A program made the translations under genes and the position numbers. The notes under the pieces were generated by a model. The model did not search any database, was not told where the DNA came from, and worked only from the letters and a program-made list of their open reading frames with translations. Below are positions 9,618-17,698 of a DNA stretch of 64,000 nucleotides, piece after piece. Every line of letters begins with the position of its first letter. Positions within the stretch are counted from its first letter, which is position 1. Source of the DNA: Chthoniobacterales bacterium (GTDB lineage Bacteria > Verrucomicrobiota > Verrucomicrobiia > Chthoniobacterales > DASVRZ01); the NCBI GenBank assembly GCA_039930045.1, contig JBDSQB010000014.1, forward strand, positions 62,001-126,000, in the 5' to 3' direction.

Positions 9618-10709
9618 CTAATCTAGCAGGCGATACCAGTTGTCCCGCGCCCGCGGTTCGTAGCCAGCCTCGATCACCAGTCGGCGAATGTCATCAACCG
9701 CCAGCCGAAACGACGTGCCGGCGTTGCTGACCACATTTTCCTCCATCATCACGGAGCCAAAATCATTCGCGCCATACTTCATTGCGATCTGGCCGATCTT
9801 CGGACCCTGCGTCACCCAGGAGCTTTGCACGTTGTCAAAATTATCCAGAAAAATCCGGGACAACGCCTGCATCCGCAGATACTCCGCGCTGCCGACCGGT
9901 TCGGCTTTCAGCACGGTGTTTTCCGGCTGGAACGTCCAGCAAATGAAAGCCGTGAAACCGCCCGTCGCATCCTGCTGATCGCGCAACCGCTGCAAGTGCT
10001 CGATGCGTTCCCCGACCGTTTCCACGTGGCCAAACATCATCGTCGCGCTCGTGTTCAACCCGAGTTCGTGTGCAATCGCCATCACCTCCAGCCACTGATC
10101 CGAGTTGCATTTCAATGGAGCGATTCGGTTGCGCACGCGATCCACTAGAATCTCGCCGCCCCCGCCCGGAATCGACCCTAACCCGGCTTCTTTGAATTTC
10201 GTAATCACCTCGCGCAGAGGCATTTGGAAGACTTGCGAGAAGTGATTAAACTCCGGCGGGCTGAACGCGTGGATGTTGATATGGGGAAATTTTTCCCGGA
10301 TATGATGCAGCAGTTCGAGGTAATGATCGATCCCGAGCTTGGGATGGTGGCCTCCCTGCATGAGGATTTGGACGCCGCCGATGGCGCTCAGTTCCTCGAT
10401 TTTCTGATCGATCTGCTCATGGGTGAGAACGTAATGGTCCTCGTCTTTTTCGGTGCGGTAAAACGCGCAAAACTTGCAGTAAACATTGCAGACGTTGGTG
10501 TAATTAATGTTGCGATCAATGATGTAAGTGACGACCTCATTACCGCGACCGCCGTAGGCTGCGGCCTTTTTTTGCTGCCGCCGCTGATCCGCCAGCCAGC
10601 CCAACTCCGGGAGCGGCAGCCGATACAATTCCATGGCTTCCGCCGCCGAAATTCGTTCGCCCGCGAGGACTTTTTCAATGGCGGAATCTTCAGAAATCAA
10701 TGCTGTCAT
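9618..10709 (-). CDS. mqnC: Cyclic dehypoxanthinyl futalosine synthase (radical SAM)
   Basis: 363 residues from the ATG at 10709, chosen because AGGA lies 8 nt upstream and the extension to 10787 has no family similarity. MqnC is a radical SAM enzyme of the futalosine menaquinone pathway, cyclising dehypoxanthine futalosine. The Fe4S4 cysteines are in CNVYCKFCAFYR (CxxxCxxC). Other family marks are MQGGHHPKLGIDHYLELL, HAFSPPEFNHF, GLGSIPGGGGEILVDRVR and GANDFGSVMMEENVVS. The GGGGEIL and DFGS-MMEENVV pattern favours MqnC over MqnE or CofH. No other mqn gene is in the window. Confidence 0.93.
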   Translation of the reverse strand: MTALISEDSAIEKVLAGERISAAEAMELYRLPLPELGWLADQRRQQKKAAAYGGRGNEVVTYIIDRNINYTNVCNVYCKFCAFYRTEKDEDHYVLTHEQIDQKIEELSAIGGVQILMQGGHHPKLGIDHYLELLHHIREKFPHINIHAFSPPEFNHFSQVFQMPLREVITKFKEAGLGSIPGGGGEILVDRVRNRIAPLKCNSDQWLEVMAIAHELGLNTSATMMFGHVETVGERIEHLQRLRDQQDATGGFTAFICWTFQPENTVLKAEPVGSAEYLRMQALSRIFLDNFDNVQSSWVTQGPKIGQIAMKYGANDFGSVMMEENVVSNAGTSFRLAVDDIRRLVIEAGYEPRARDNWYRLLD

Positions 10710-10808
10710 AAGTTTTCCTAATGCTTTCCAGATTATCGCTTTTGGAGGAAAATAGCAAGGTGCGGCAGTTGACATCTCCCCCGCCAATCTTTAGGAGGAA
10801 GCTCGTAC

Positions 10809-12452
10809 ATGGAATTCGTTCCCAAAATCTCCGACCCCCCCCTGCCGGGAACTTTGCGCCCAATCACAAAGGAGCTTCGCATCGAAAAAGGAGCCCGGAT
10901 TTTCCAGCGATTTACCCTCATTTCCGAGCTGGGCAAAGGCCGTTGCAGCACGACCTGGCTGGCGGACGATCCACGTTTTCGTCGCGAGGTGGCCCTGAAG
11001 CTTTTCCGCTCGGCCAATGTCGAGCAGACGGAGGAGGAGCGCCTCATCTGGCGTGATTTTTTGCGACGGCTGCGGATTTTAAATCATCCCGACATCGTGA
11101 TCACGATGGAGTTTTTTCACGAGGGACCGTGGCTGGCGCTGTCCAATTCGTATGAAATGGGCCCGTCACTGGCGGCGATGACCCTGCAGGCGGGAAAAAC
11201 CCTCCCACTCCTGCGAACCCTTGAGATTCTGAAAACCACCGGTTGCGCCCTCGCTGCTGCGCACGACAAACATTTCATTCTGCACGGCAATCTGAATGCC
11301 TGGAATATTCTCATCCCCACCCATCGCCGCACGGCCAAGATCACCGATTTCGGGTTTCATCCGCCTCTGACTCCCCCCGGGGAGGACACCGGCAGCCCGG
11401 AGGAAACCTGGAAACTCGCCTGCCTCAGCCCGGAGCGTCTGGCCGGGAGTCCACCGTCACATGCCGACGACATCTATGCATTCGCGACAGTGGCTTTCCA
11501 GCTTTTCACCGGCAAAAATCCACCGCTCAACGCCTCGGGCGACCTCGATCATGCGGCGGCGCAGGCGCTGCTCTCCCAAGCTCCGGCGGAATGGCGCACG
11601 CATCTGCCCATCGGACTTTCAACCAACCCGGCGGATCGCCCGGAGACGCTCACCATTTTCCTCCAGGCGCTGAATATCTACGAGGAGTTTCGTCCGCTGC
11701 AAAAGGAAATTGAGAAGGTCCAGGCGCGCGCACCGAAGACTACCCCTCGCACCAGCCACAGCCCGGATAATCTGAATCGGAAAAAAAAGATTTTGTTCCA
11801 GATTTCCGTTGGCATTTGCGTGATCGCCGCGCCGCTGGCCGTGGGCTGGATTATTTATCACAGCACACAGGTCAGCCATCGGTTGCAAGTCGAGCGGGTG
11901 AAGGCCGAGGTGCGGGAGAGGGAATTGGAAGCAGCAGAAAATGAGCGTGTCCTGAAGCTGAATGATCGTCTCGGCGGCGGTGCCGACCCCTCGAAATCGA
12001 ATCTGGAACTCTATAGCCGCACGATGAACGAGGCCGCTCCCACGCCCAAGCCCACGCCAATCGTGATCAACTCCGGGGCGCGTGATTTTTACAATGAAGG
12101 CCGGGCGAAATTCGCCGCTGGCGATCCGGCGGGCGCGATGGAGAGCTACGAACTCGCCATTGTTCTGCAACCCGACTGGCCCGATCTACTCGAAGCGCGC
12201 GGCCAGGCGTTGCTGGCGAATAAAAAACCCGAGGACGCCATTTTGGAATTCAGCAAAGCGCTCATTATCGATCCATCGCGCCTGAATTCCTTGCTGGGCC
12301 GGGCTGAGGCGCATCTCGCCACGGGCGACAAAACCTCGGCCAAGGCCGACCTTCTGAATGCGCTCAAACTCGACCCTGTTAATGCTGATGCGAAGGCGTT
12401 GATCGACAAAAACAATCTCCCCGTCCAGTCCGAGCCGGGGCTTATTCAATAA
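10809..12452 (+). CDS. Protein kinase-like (pseudokinase) membrane protein with TPR domain
   Basis: 547 residues with a rare clear Shine-Dalgarno (TTAGGAGG, 10791-10798). Residues about 35-300 have the Ser/Thr kinase fold: glycine loop ELGKGRCSTTW (40-50), VALK lysine (K64) and DFG (180-182). The catalytic loop is degenerate: where HRDxKxxN is expected there is H159-G160-N161-L162-N163-A164-W165-N166, so the catalytic Asp and its Lys partner are both Asn. A single membrane segment (about 330-353) follows. Beyond it, a C-terminal domain of about three TPRs (425-535) would lie outside the cytoplasm. It is probably a signalling scaffold rather than an active kinase (inference). It is divergent from mqnC and converges on xylB. 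Confidence 0.85.
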   Translation: MEFVPKISDPPLPGTLRPITKELRIEKGARIFQRFTLISELGKGRCSTTWLADDPRFRREVALKLFRSANVEQTEEERLIWRDFLRRLRILNHPDIVITMEFFHEGPWLALSNSYEMGPSLAAMTLQAGKTLPLLRTLEILKTTGCALAAAHDKHFILHGNLNAWNILIPTHRRTAKITDFGFHPPLTPPGEDTGSPEETWKLACLSPERLAGSPPSHADDIYAFATVAFQLFTGKNPPLNASGDLDHAAAQALLSQAPAEWRTHLPIGLSTNPADRPETLTIFLQALNIYEEFRPLQKEIEKVQARAPKTTPRTSHSPDNLNRKKKILFQISVGICVIAAPLAVGWIIYHSTQVSHRLQVERVKAEVRERELEAAENERVLKLNDRLGGGADPSKSNLELYSRTMNEAAPTPKPTPIVINSGARDFYNEGRAKFAAGDPAGAMESYELAIVLQPDWPDLLEARGQALLANKKPEDAILEFSKALIIDPSRLNSLLGRAEAHLATGDKTSAKADLLNALKLDPVNADAKALIDKNNLPVQSEPGLIQ

Positions 12453-12463
12453 GCGAAGTTCCG

Positions 12464-13963
12464 TTACAAATGCCCGGCCTGATGCAACTGCCGGGTGATT
12501 GAGGTCTGTCTCTTGAGCAGATCGCCATAAAGCTCCTGAAGCGCGCTGTTTGGCTGGCAACGAGTCGCCGGATTGAGCGCGACGGCCTGCTCGCAAAGGC
12601 TGGCCAGGGAAACGCCGCGTCCATTGGTGGTGCCATCGATCCAGACCGCCTGCACCGCCGCGCCGAGCGCCGCGCCCTCGGCTGTAGCCAGGCAAACGAC
12701 TGGAACTCCAAAAACGTCCGCCGCCAGTTGCCGCCAGACGGCGCTCTTGCTTCCGCCGCCGGTGAGTCGAATCTCAGTCGCCTGTACGCCTAGCTGCGCC
12801 AGCCGTTGCAGGCCATAGGCGAGCCCGAGTGTGACGCCTTCCATCGTGGCGCGGGCGATGTTTTGCGGGTTCATATTTTTCGTGGTCAGGCCGTGCAGCA
12901 CACCGGTTCCATTGGGCAGATTCGGGGTCCGCTCGCCATTCAGGTAAGGGAGAAATAGCAGCCCACCCGCTCCGGGCGCGGCCTCAGCGATGGCGGAGTT
13001 TAGCGTGGCGTGATCCCAGTTAAAGAGTTGCCGGACCTGCTCGGTGGCGACGGTCACATTCATCGTGCAAATCAGCGGCAGCCAATGATCTGTGCTGTCG
13101 CAGAAAGCGGCCACATCGCCTTCGAGGTCGATGATCGGTTTGTCGGCGCAGGCGTAGAGCGTGCCCGAAGTTCCAAAACTGGCGGTAACGACTCCGGGCC
13201 GAATGTTGCCCGTGCCGATGGCACCCATCATGTTGTCGCCGCCGCCGGAGGAAACGACCACGTTGGCCGAGAGTCCCCAGCGCTGGCGCAATTCCTCGCG
13301 CAGCAGCCCGGCTGGACTTTGGGACGATTGCAGCTTGGGGAGTTTGTCCACCAGATCGGGGTCAATAAAATCGATCAGTTTCCCGCACCATTCGCGCGTC
13401 CGCACATCGAGCAAACCTGTGCCCGAGGCGTCGCCGTATTCCATGGTTTTGTCGCCGGTCAGCCAGTAATTCAGGTAATCATGCGGGAGCAAAACGGAGT
13501 CGATCGCGGCAAAATGTTTTGGCTCATTTTCCTTCAGCCAGAGTAGTTTGGGCGCAGTGAAGCCGGGTGAAATGACGTTGCCCGCGAGTTTGATAATATT
13601 CCGCTGACTTCCAAATTCCTGCGCAAATGCCTCGCACTGGGACGCGGTCGAGGTGTCGCACCAGAGCTTGGCCGGGCGGATGACGTTTCCATTTCGATCA
13701 AGCACCACCAGCCCGTGCTGCTGGCCGCTGATACCAATGCCGCGCACGGCGTCGCGTCGGCTGCCGAGCTTGTCGAGACAGTCTGCGATGGTCGTTTCTG
13801 TGGCGGTGAGCCAATCCTCGGGATGTTGCTCAAGGTGACCCGGCGGCAGTCCAGCGATAAGACTGTAACCCGACTGAGCCGAGGCAACGATCTCCCAGGT
13901 TTCCGTGTCGAGGACGATGCATTTGGTGCTTTGGGTGCCGCTGTCGATGCCGAGATAGAGCAT
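12464..13963 (-). CDS. xylB: Xylulokinase (FGGY family)
   Basis: 499 residues, typical for xylulokinase, which phosphorylates D-xylulose for entry into the pentose phosphate pathway. The first FGGY domain begins LYLGIDSGTQSTKCIVLD and contains GISGQQHGLVVLD and EYGDASGTGLLDVRTREW. The second ATPase domain has ASFGTSGTLYACAD, LPYLNGERTPNLPNG and EIRLTGGGSKSAVWRQLAADVF. GQQHG and the DASGT motif favour xylulokinase over glycerol or gluconate kinase. No xylose isomerase or transporter lies nearby. Confidence 0.92.
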   Translation of the reverse strand: MLYLGIDSGTQSTKCIVLDTETWEIVASAQSGYSLIAGLPPGHLEQHPEDWLTATETTIADCLDKLGSRRDAVRGIGISGQQHGLVVLDRNGNVIRPAKLWCDTSTASQCEAFAQEFGSQRNIIKLAGNVISPGFTAPKLLWLKENEPKHFAAIDSVLLPHDYLNYWLTGDKTMEYGDASGTGLLDVRTREWCGKLIDFIDPDLVDKLPKLQSSQSPAGLLREELRQRWGLSANVVVSSGGGDNMMGAIGTGNIRPGVVTASFGTSGTLYACADKPIIDLEGDVAAFCDSTDHWLPLICTMNVTVATEQVRQLFNWDHATLNSAIAEAAPGAGGLLFLPYLNGERTPNLPNGTGVLHGLTTKNMNPQNIARATMEGVTLGLAYGLQRLAQLGVQATEIRLTGGGSKSAVWRQLAADVFGVPVVCLATAEGAALGAAVQAVWIDGTTNGRGVSLASLCEQAVALNPATRCQPNSALQELYGDLLKRQTSITRQLHQAGHL

Positions 13964-14087
13964 GGGAATGAGTGGGTAAAAAGGTCGGTTGGGTGGGTTT
14001 GGGCTTTACGCGCCGCGTATAGGGAGTATGAAGGATGAGTCGCTTTTTCCACTACGAAAAGTGCGAAACTTGGATTTCCCCTCAATT

Positions 14088-14468
14088 ATGCTGACACGCC
14101 TGCTTCACACTCGTTATCGCGTCCAGGATTTGGAAAAAACCGTCCATTTCTACAAGGCAGTGCTCGGGCTTGAGGAAACGCGGCGACATACATCCGGACG
14201 TGGCTCGCAACTGGTGTTTTTCAAGGCTCCTGGCAGCGCGGAGGAGATCGAAATTTGTAAATTCGACGAGAGCGGACCCGTCGTAGTGGGTCCAGATCTC
14301 ACCCATCTCGCCTTCGAAGTGGAGGACATGGATGCCTTCGCCAAAGAAGTCGCAGCGAAGGGTTATCCGCTGAGTGATGGTCCGCACACTTCGTCGAACG
14401 GCAGTAAAATCGCCTTCATCGACGCTCCCGAAGGTTACGAAATCGAGCTGATCCAAAGCGCCCGCTAA
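14088..14468 (+). CDS. Glyoxalase/VOC-family protein, lactoylglutathione lyase-like
   Basis: 126 residues from the ATG at 14088; upstream in-frame ATGs at 14028 or 13989 would add residues with no family fit. It looks like glyoxalase I: two beta-alpha-beta-beta-beta modules, with likely metal ligands in LLHTRYRV (His), EEIEICKF (Glu), DLTHLAFEV (His) and GYEIELIQ (Glu). Typical phrases are DLEKTVHFYKAVLGLEE and IAFIDAPEGYEIELI. Known members isomerise the hemithioacetal of methylglyoxal. The substrate here could differ, since VOC proteins are diverse. The next gene starts 15 bp downstream. Confidence 0.8.
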   Translation: MLTRLLHTRYRVQDLEKTVHFYKAVLGLEETRRHTSGRGSQLVFFKAPGSAEEIEICKFDESGPVVVGPDLTHLAFEVEDMDAFAKEVAAKGYPLSDGPHTSSNGSKIAFIDAPEGYEIELIQSAR

Positions 14469-14483
14469 TTTCCCCTCTGACTC

Positions 14484-14765
14484 ATGGATTTTGACTGGCT
14501 TGATGCCCCTTTTGATCTGAAAAAGGTCACTCCGAAAGAGATTGAGGAGTCGTTTGAAGATCCTTTCAGCCTGCGATTTCTGCCGGAGTCGGTCGGCCTG
14601 ACTAGCGAGGCGCGCTATTTCTGCCTCGGAAAATCCATTGGAGGACGCTGCATTTTCAGCGTGTTCTGGACCGACGGGAAACGTTATCGGGTGATCTCCT
14701 CGCGCGAGATGGCTCCCGAGGAGCAAAGTTATTACGACCGGAAAAACGCGGAGTTTGCCCTATGA
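14484..14765 (+). CDS. brnT: BrnT-family toxin (predicted ribonuclease)
   Basis: 93 residues, the right size for BrnT, a RelE-fold RNase toxin of type II toxin-antitoxin systems. It shows the family layout: an N-terminal FDWLDAPFD and K-rich helix, EESFEDPFSLRFLPE, then the strands around GRCIFSVFWTD and the terminal RYRVISSREMAPEEQSYY (canonical RIISAR...E...Y). Its stop overlaps the next gene's start (ATGA at 14762-14765), the usual brnT-brnA arrangement with the toxin first. Members normally are autoregulated by the antitoxin. Confidence 0.78.
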   Translation: MDFDWLDAPFDLKKVTPKEIEESFEDPFSLRFLPESVGLTSEARYFCLGKSIGGRCIFSVFWTDGKRYRVISSREMAPEEQSYYDRKNAEFAL

Positions 14766-15025
14766 AAAGCATTGCCCATTGGTCTGAAGTGCCAGTTTTT
14801 AACTCCGAGGAAGACGAGGCAGCTTTCTGGCAGGAGACGCGCATTGAGCAGCATCTGCTCCAGGCGTCGCTCCAGAAAACAGAGATGCGCGACTCCACCA
14901 CGATCACGTTGCGCTTCGACCCGCGGATGCTCGCCCGCATCAAACGCCTGGCGCGCTCCCGTTACCTCAATTACCAAAGCATGATCAAGCAGTGGCTCAG
15001 CGAGCGTCTGGAGAAAGAAATCTAA
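14762..15025 (+). CDS. brnA: BrnA/CopG-like antitoxin
   Basis: 87 residues, overlapping the toxin gene by 4 bp. The N-terminal half is acidic and would cover the toxin (SEEDEAAFWQETRIEQHLL). The C-terminal half is a ribbon-helix-helix DNA-binding domain: the strand TTITLRFDPRMLARIKRLA, then the helix RYLNYQSMIKQWLSERLEKE. This is the pattern of the CopG antitoxin family that pairs with BrnT. It would bind the promoter of its own operon and neutralise the toxin (family knowledge). Confidence 0.8.
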   Translation: MKSIAHWSEVPVFNSEEDEAAFWQETRIEQHLLQASLQKTEMRDSTTITLRFDPRMLARIKRLARSRYLNYQSMIKQWLSERLEKEI

Positions 15026-15046
15026 CTCGACTCGGCGGCTGCCGGT

Positions 15047-15781
15047 TTAATGGGAAATCACATCCGGGTGCTGGATCTTCGGGGCGATTTTTCCGATGAA
15101 TTTCTCGAGCTCGGCTGAGGTTTGCGCCTCGGTTTTCGCTCCCGGGCGGCTCTGGTCGGGCACCATGCCACTGACGATTACGTAGGCCCAGCGGTGATTC
15201 ACGTTGTGAAAAACGCGATCCCAACTGGTGAGCAAAACGCGTTCGCGATGTTCCGGCGTTGTCTTGTCTTTGCCGACAAACCAATAATAAAAATCGCTGG
15301 TGATCTTGCGTTGGTCGCCCTCGGCCACCTCGACAACCCGAGTGAGGGTGAGTTTCATTACATTCTGCGTCTGGCCATTCTCCAGACGAACGGGCACTTT
15401 TTGAGCCGCGCCAATCGTCCAGCCCTGACCCGGCAGACAGGTTTCTGGACGGTGAATGCTGCGTTTCTCGCCGCCGCTGAGCACGATCTGACAGGTGACG
15501 TATTCACCGTGCAGGGAAGAGTAAAGTTTTTTGGTAATTTGCGTGTCGCCCGGCAGCATAACCTTTTCGGAGAGCGACGCCTCCTGGTCCTGACCCATGA
15601 ATTGATCGAGAAAAATCGGCAGATTCATGTTCACGCCAGCCTCGGTGACGCTGTTGACATTCGGTGTCAAATAACAAAGAACCAGCGTTCCAAAGCCGAT
15701 CACGAGAAGAACAACGGAACGCCAGACGCTGATCTGCAAACCGGTGACGAAGCTGGAAGGTTCGGCGGTGGCGGTGTTCAT
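15047..15781 (-). CDS. epsI: EpsI-domain exosortase-associated protein
   Basis: 244 residues. An N-terminal membrane segment (about 15-38, WRSVVLLVIGFGTLVLCYL) is followed by an exported domain with the EpsI signature RPETCLPGQGW around residue 110. EpsI-type proteins accompany exosortases in exopolysaccharide/protein-sorting clusters; in other bacteria EpsI is fused to the exosortase, whereas here it is a separate gene. The start codon overlaps the exosortase stop by 4 bp (ATGA), so the two are translationally coupled. Its biochemical role is not established. It is the last gene of the seven-gene operon. Confidence 0.88.
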   Translation of the reverse strand: MNTATAEPSSFVTGLQISVWRSVVLLVIGFGTLVLCYLTPNVNSVTEAGVNMNLPIFLDQFMGQDQEASLSEKVMLPGDTQITKKLYSSLHGEYVTCQIVLSGGEKRSIHRPETCLPGQGWTIGAAQKVPVRLENGQTQNVMKLTLTRVVEVAEGDQRKITSDFYYWFVGKDKTTPEHRERVLLTSWDRVFHNVNHRWAYVIVSGMVPDQSRPGAKTEAQTSAELEKFIGKIAPKIQHPDVISH

Positions 15782-16755
15782 GCCTTGCCCTCCAATGCTG
15801 CCGCGGAGGGAAGAACCGGACTCGCCTTATGCCAGTTCCGATCGAGCAGACCAGCCAGCAACACCATGCCGCCCAAGGCGACGATATAAACGAAATAGCC
15901 CGCTCCCGTATGAAACCACGTCGGATGATCCAGCGTGCCGATGGCAAATTCGGAGCCAAAGCCCAATGTGCCAAAAGTGAGCAGCAGAATGCGGACGAAA
16001 TTTCCCGCGATGGCCAGCGGGAACGCCATCAGGAAGAGGATCATTTTTTGCCACGTCTTCGGCAGCGTCAGGTAGCCGTAGAGCGACGTGATCATGGTTA
16101 GCGCAAAGAGCGAGCGAATGCCCGAGCATGGATCGGCGATGTCCACTTGAAACCGCTGGCCCACCGTCAGATGCCGCACGTAATCCGGCGCGGAAACGAG
16201 TGCGGTTCCACTCAGGAGCGTCGGTTCCCCGATCAGGTTCAGGAAATGATAGCAGAGGGCAGACATTTTCATCCGAAGCGGAAACGCGATTTCCGCATCG
16301 AGGAAAATGAACGGCCAGGCAAACGCCAGAAAAGCCCACGGGAAGAGCAGCGTTTTGAAAAATCGCCAGCCAAGGAAGAAAATCAGCACGCCGCCGATGA
16401 AAATTTGCACGCTGACGAAGCCAAAATATTGGACGCTGGTTTTATACCCGATCCAGTAGAGCAGCATGGAAAAAACAATAGGAACGAGGCCCCAGTTGCT
16501 GCCGCGCACGAGGATTTTTGCCAGTGCGACGCGTTTCCACCAAACCAGAGTTGCCGCGATGGGAAAAACCAGAAGGCAATGCCCCCAGCTTCCGTAATCT
16601 GTCGAGAGCGCATAAAAAATGGCGTAGAGACTGCCCAGTTTGTCGCCATAGCCGCTGGCATACGGGAACACAAAGAAGAGCGCCACAAAGATGGCCAGCG
16701 TGGCCAGCACAGGCAAAATCCATGGGAGCCGGGGTGATTTAGGGGCGGAATTCAT
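15778..16755 (-). CDS. xrt: Exosortase/archaeosortase family membrane protease-transpeptidase
   Basis: 325 residues from the ATG at 16755; an ATG at 16803 would add 16 residues with no membrane character. About eight membrane segments are visible. The three expected catalytic residues are present: Cys210 in ADPCSGIRSL, Arg255 in AGNFVRILLL and His282 in TWFHTGAGYF. Exosortases cut C-terminal sorting tails (PEP-CTERM and related) and attach the protein to another molecule at the cell surface. The gene sits between sugar-biosynthesis genes upstream and epsI downstream, the usual setting. I could not recognise a tripartite sorting tail in any protein of this window, so its substrates are elsewhere. 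Confidence 0.92.
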   Translation of the reverse strand: MNSAPKSPRLPWILPVLATLAIFVALFFVFPYASGYGDKLGSLYAIFYALSTDYGSWGHCLLVFPIAATLVWWKRVALAKILVRGSNWGLVPIVFSMLLYWIGYKTSVQYFGFVSVQIFIGGVLIFFLGWRFFKTLLFPWAFLAFAWPFIFLDAEIAFPLRMKMSALCYHFLNLIGEPTLLSGTALVSAPDYVRHLTVGQRFQVDIADPCSGIRSLFALTMITSLYGYLTLPKTWQKMILFLMAFPLAIAGNFVRILLLTFGTLGFGSEFAIGTLDHPTWFHTGAGYFVYIVALGGMVLLAGLLDRNWHKASPVLPSAAALEGKA

Positions 16756-16795
16756 GCAAATAAACTGCGTGGCATTAATCCCACAGCCCGCACAG

Positions 16796-17689
16796 TTAGG
16801 CAAGAACCGGGCGCTGACTGGGGTAATTGAGGTCGAGGAACTGGCTCAATCCATCGCGCCAGTCTATCGGCTGAAACCCCAATTCTTCAGCCAGTTTTGA
16901 GACATCCAGCACGGAATAAAGCGGACGCGAGCCGCTCAAAACGCTCATTTTTTCCAACGGGATTTCCACAAGATTCTGGCACTGCGGAGCCAGACGGCGC
17001 TCTTTTAGCTGCCGCAGACATTCGTGGGCAAAGCCTTCCCAACTCGCCTCGCCGGAATGCACAAGGTTGAATAATCCCGAGCTGCCGTTGCTCACAAGCT
17101 GGCGAATGATCTGCGCGGCATAACCGACGTGCAGACAGGAGCCGCGTTTCCCCGAGGCGACTTCCAATGTACTGTGGTGCATCAAAAGATCGGGCAAGAG
17201 GCTCAAAAAAGTCCTTCCACCGTCGCCAAATAACCAGGCCACCCGCAGCAAAAGATGGCCCGGATACGAGCGGAACGCCGCTTCCACGGCGGCTTTATGG
17301 ATGCCGTAAACGGACAGCGGGTGGGGCGTATCTTCTTCACGGTAAGGAGTTTCCGTCTGCCCATCGAAGATATAATCCGTGCTAAAATGGACGAGCCGGA
17401 TGCCGCGCTCCGCAGTCAGTGCCGCCAGCCGGATGGGGGCATCGCGATTGACCTGCGCGGATTGCTTAGGATGATCCTCGCACTGCTGAAAATGGCAAAG
17501 CGCAGCGCAGTTGATGACGACTTTGGGCCGAATCTTGTCCAGAACGGCGATGATGGTTTTTTCATCGGTGACATCAAGATCCTGGTGCGAGAAGGCGACG
17601 ACGGGCTGGTCTGAGCAAGAATATTCCCGAACGACATGACGCCCCAAGAGGCCGCCGCTGCCTAAAATGAGGATGAGGGAAGGCGACAT
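16796..17689 (-). CDS. rfbD: RmlD-like dTDP-4-dehydrorhamnose reductase / SDR sugar reductase
   Basis: 297 residues, the usual RmlD length. The N-terminal nucleotide-binding loop is LILGSGGLLGRHVV. The strand-helix pattern INCAALCHFQQCEDHP, STDYIFDGQTETPYRE and the catalytic YGIHK (Tyr-x-x-x-Lys) match RmlD substrate-binding proteins. It would reduce a dTDP-4-keto-6-deoxysugar for exopolysaccharide, but rmlA, rmlB and rmlC are not nearby, so the exact sugar is uncertain. It lies between the GT9 gene (9-bp gap) and the exosortase in the minus-strand operon. Confidence 0.85.
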   Translation of the reverse strand: MSPSLILILGSGGLLGRHVVREYSCSDQPVVAFSHQDLDVTDEKTIIAVLDKIRPKVVINCAALCHFQQCEDHPKQSAQVNRDAPIRLAALTAERGIRLVHFSTDYIFDGQTETPYREEDTPHPLSVYGIHKAAVEAAFRSYPGHLLLRVAWLFGDGGRTFLSLLPDLLMHHSTLEVASGKRGSCLHVGYAAQIIRQLVSNGSSGLFNLVHSGEASWEGFAHECLRQLKERRLAPQCQNLVEIPLEKMSVLSGSRPLYSVLDVSKLAEELGFQPIDWRDGLSQFLDLNYPSQRPVLA

Positions 17690-17698
17690 GGCAGATAC

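Noticed and set aside
12440-12454. Palindrome GCTTATT-C-AATAAGC at the end of the pseudokinase gene
   Set aside because: One-base centre and no U-tract. It overlaps the stop codon between convergent genes and has no clear function.
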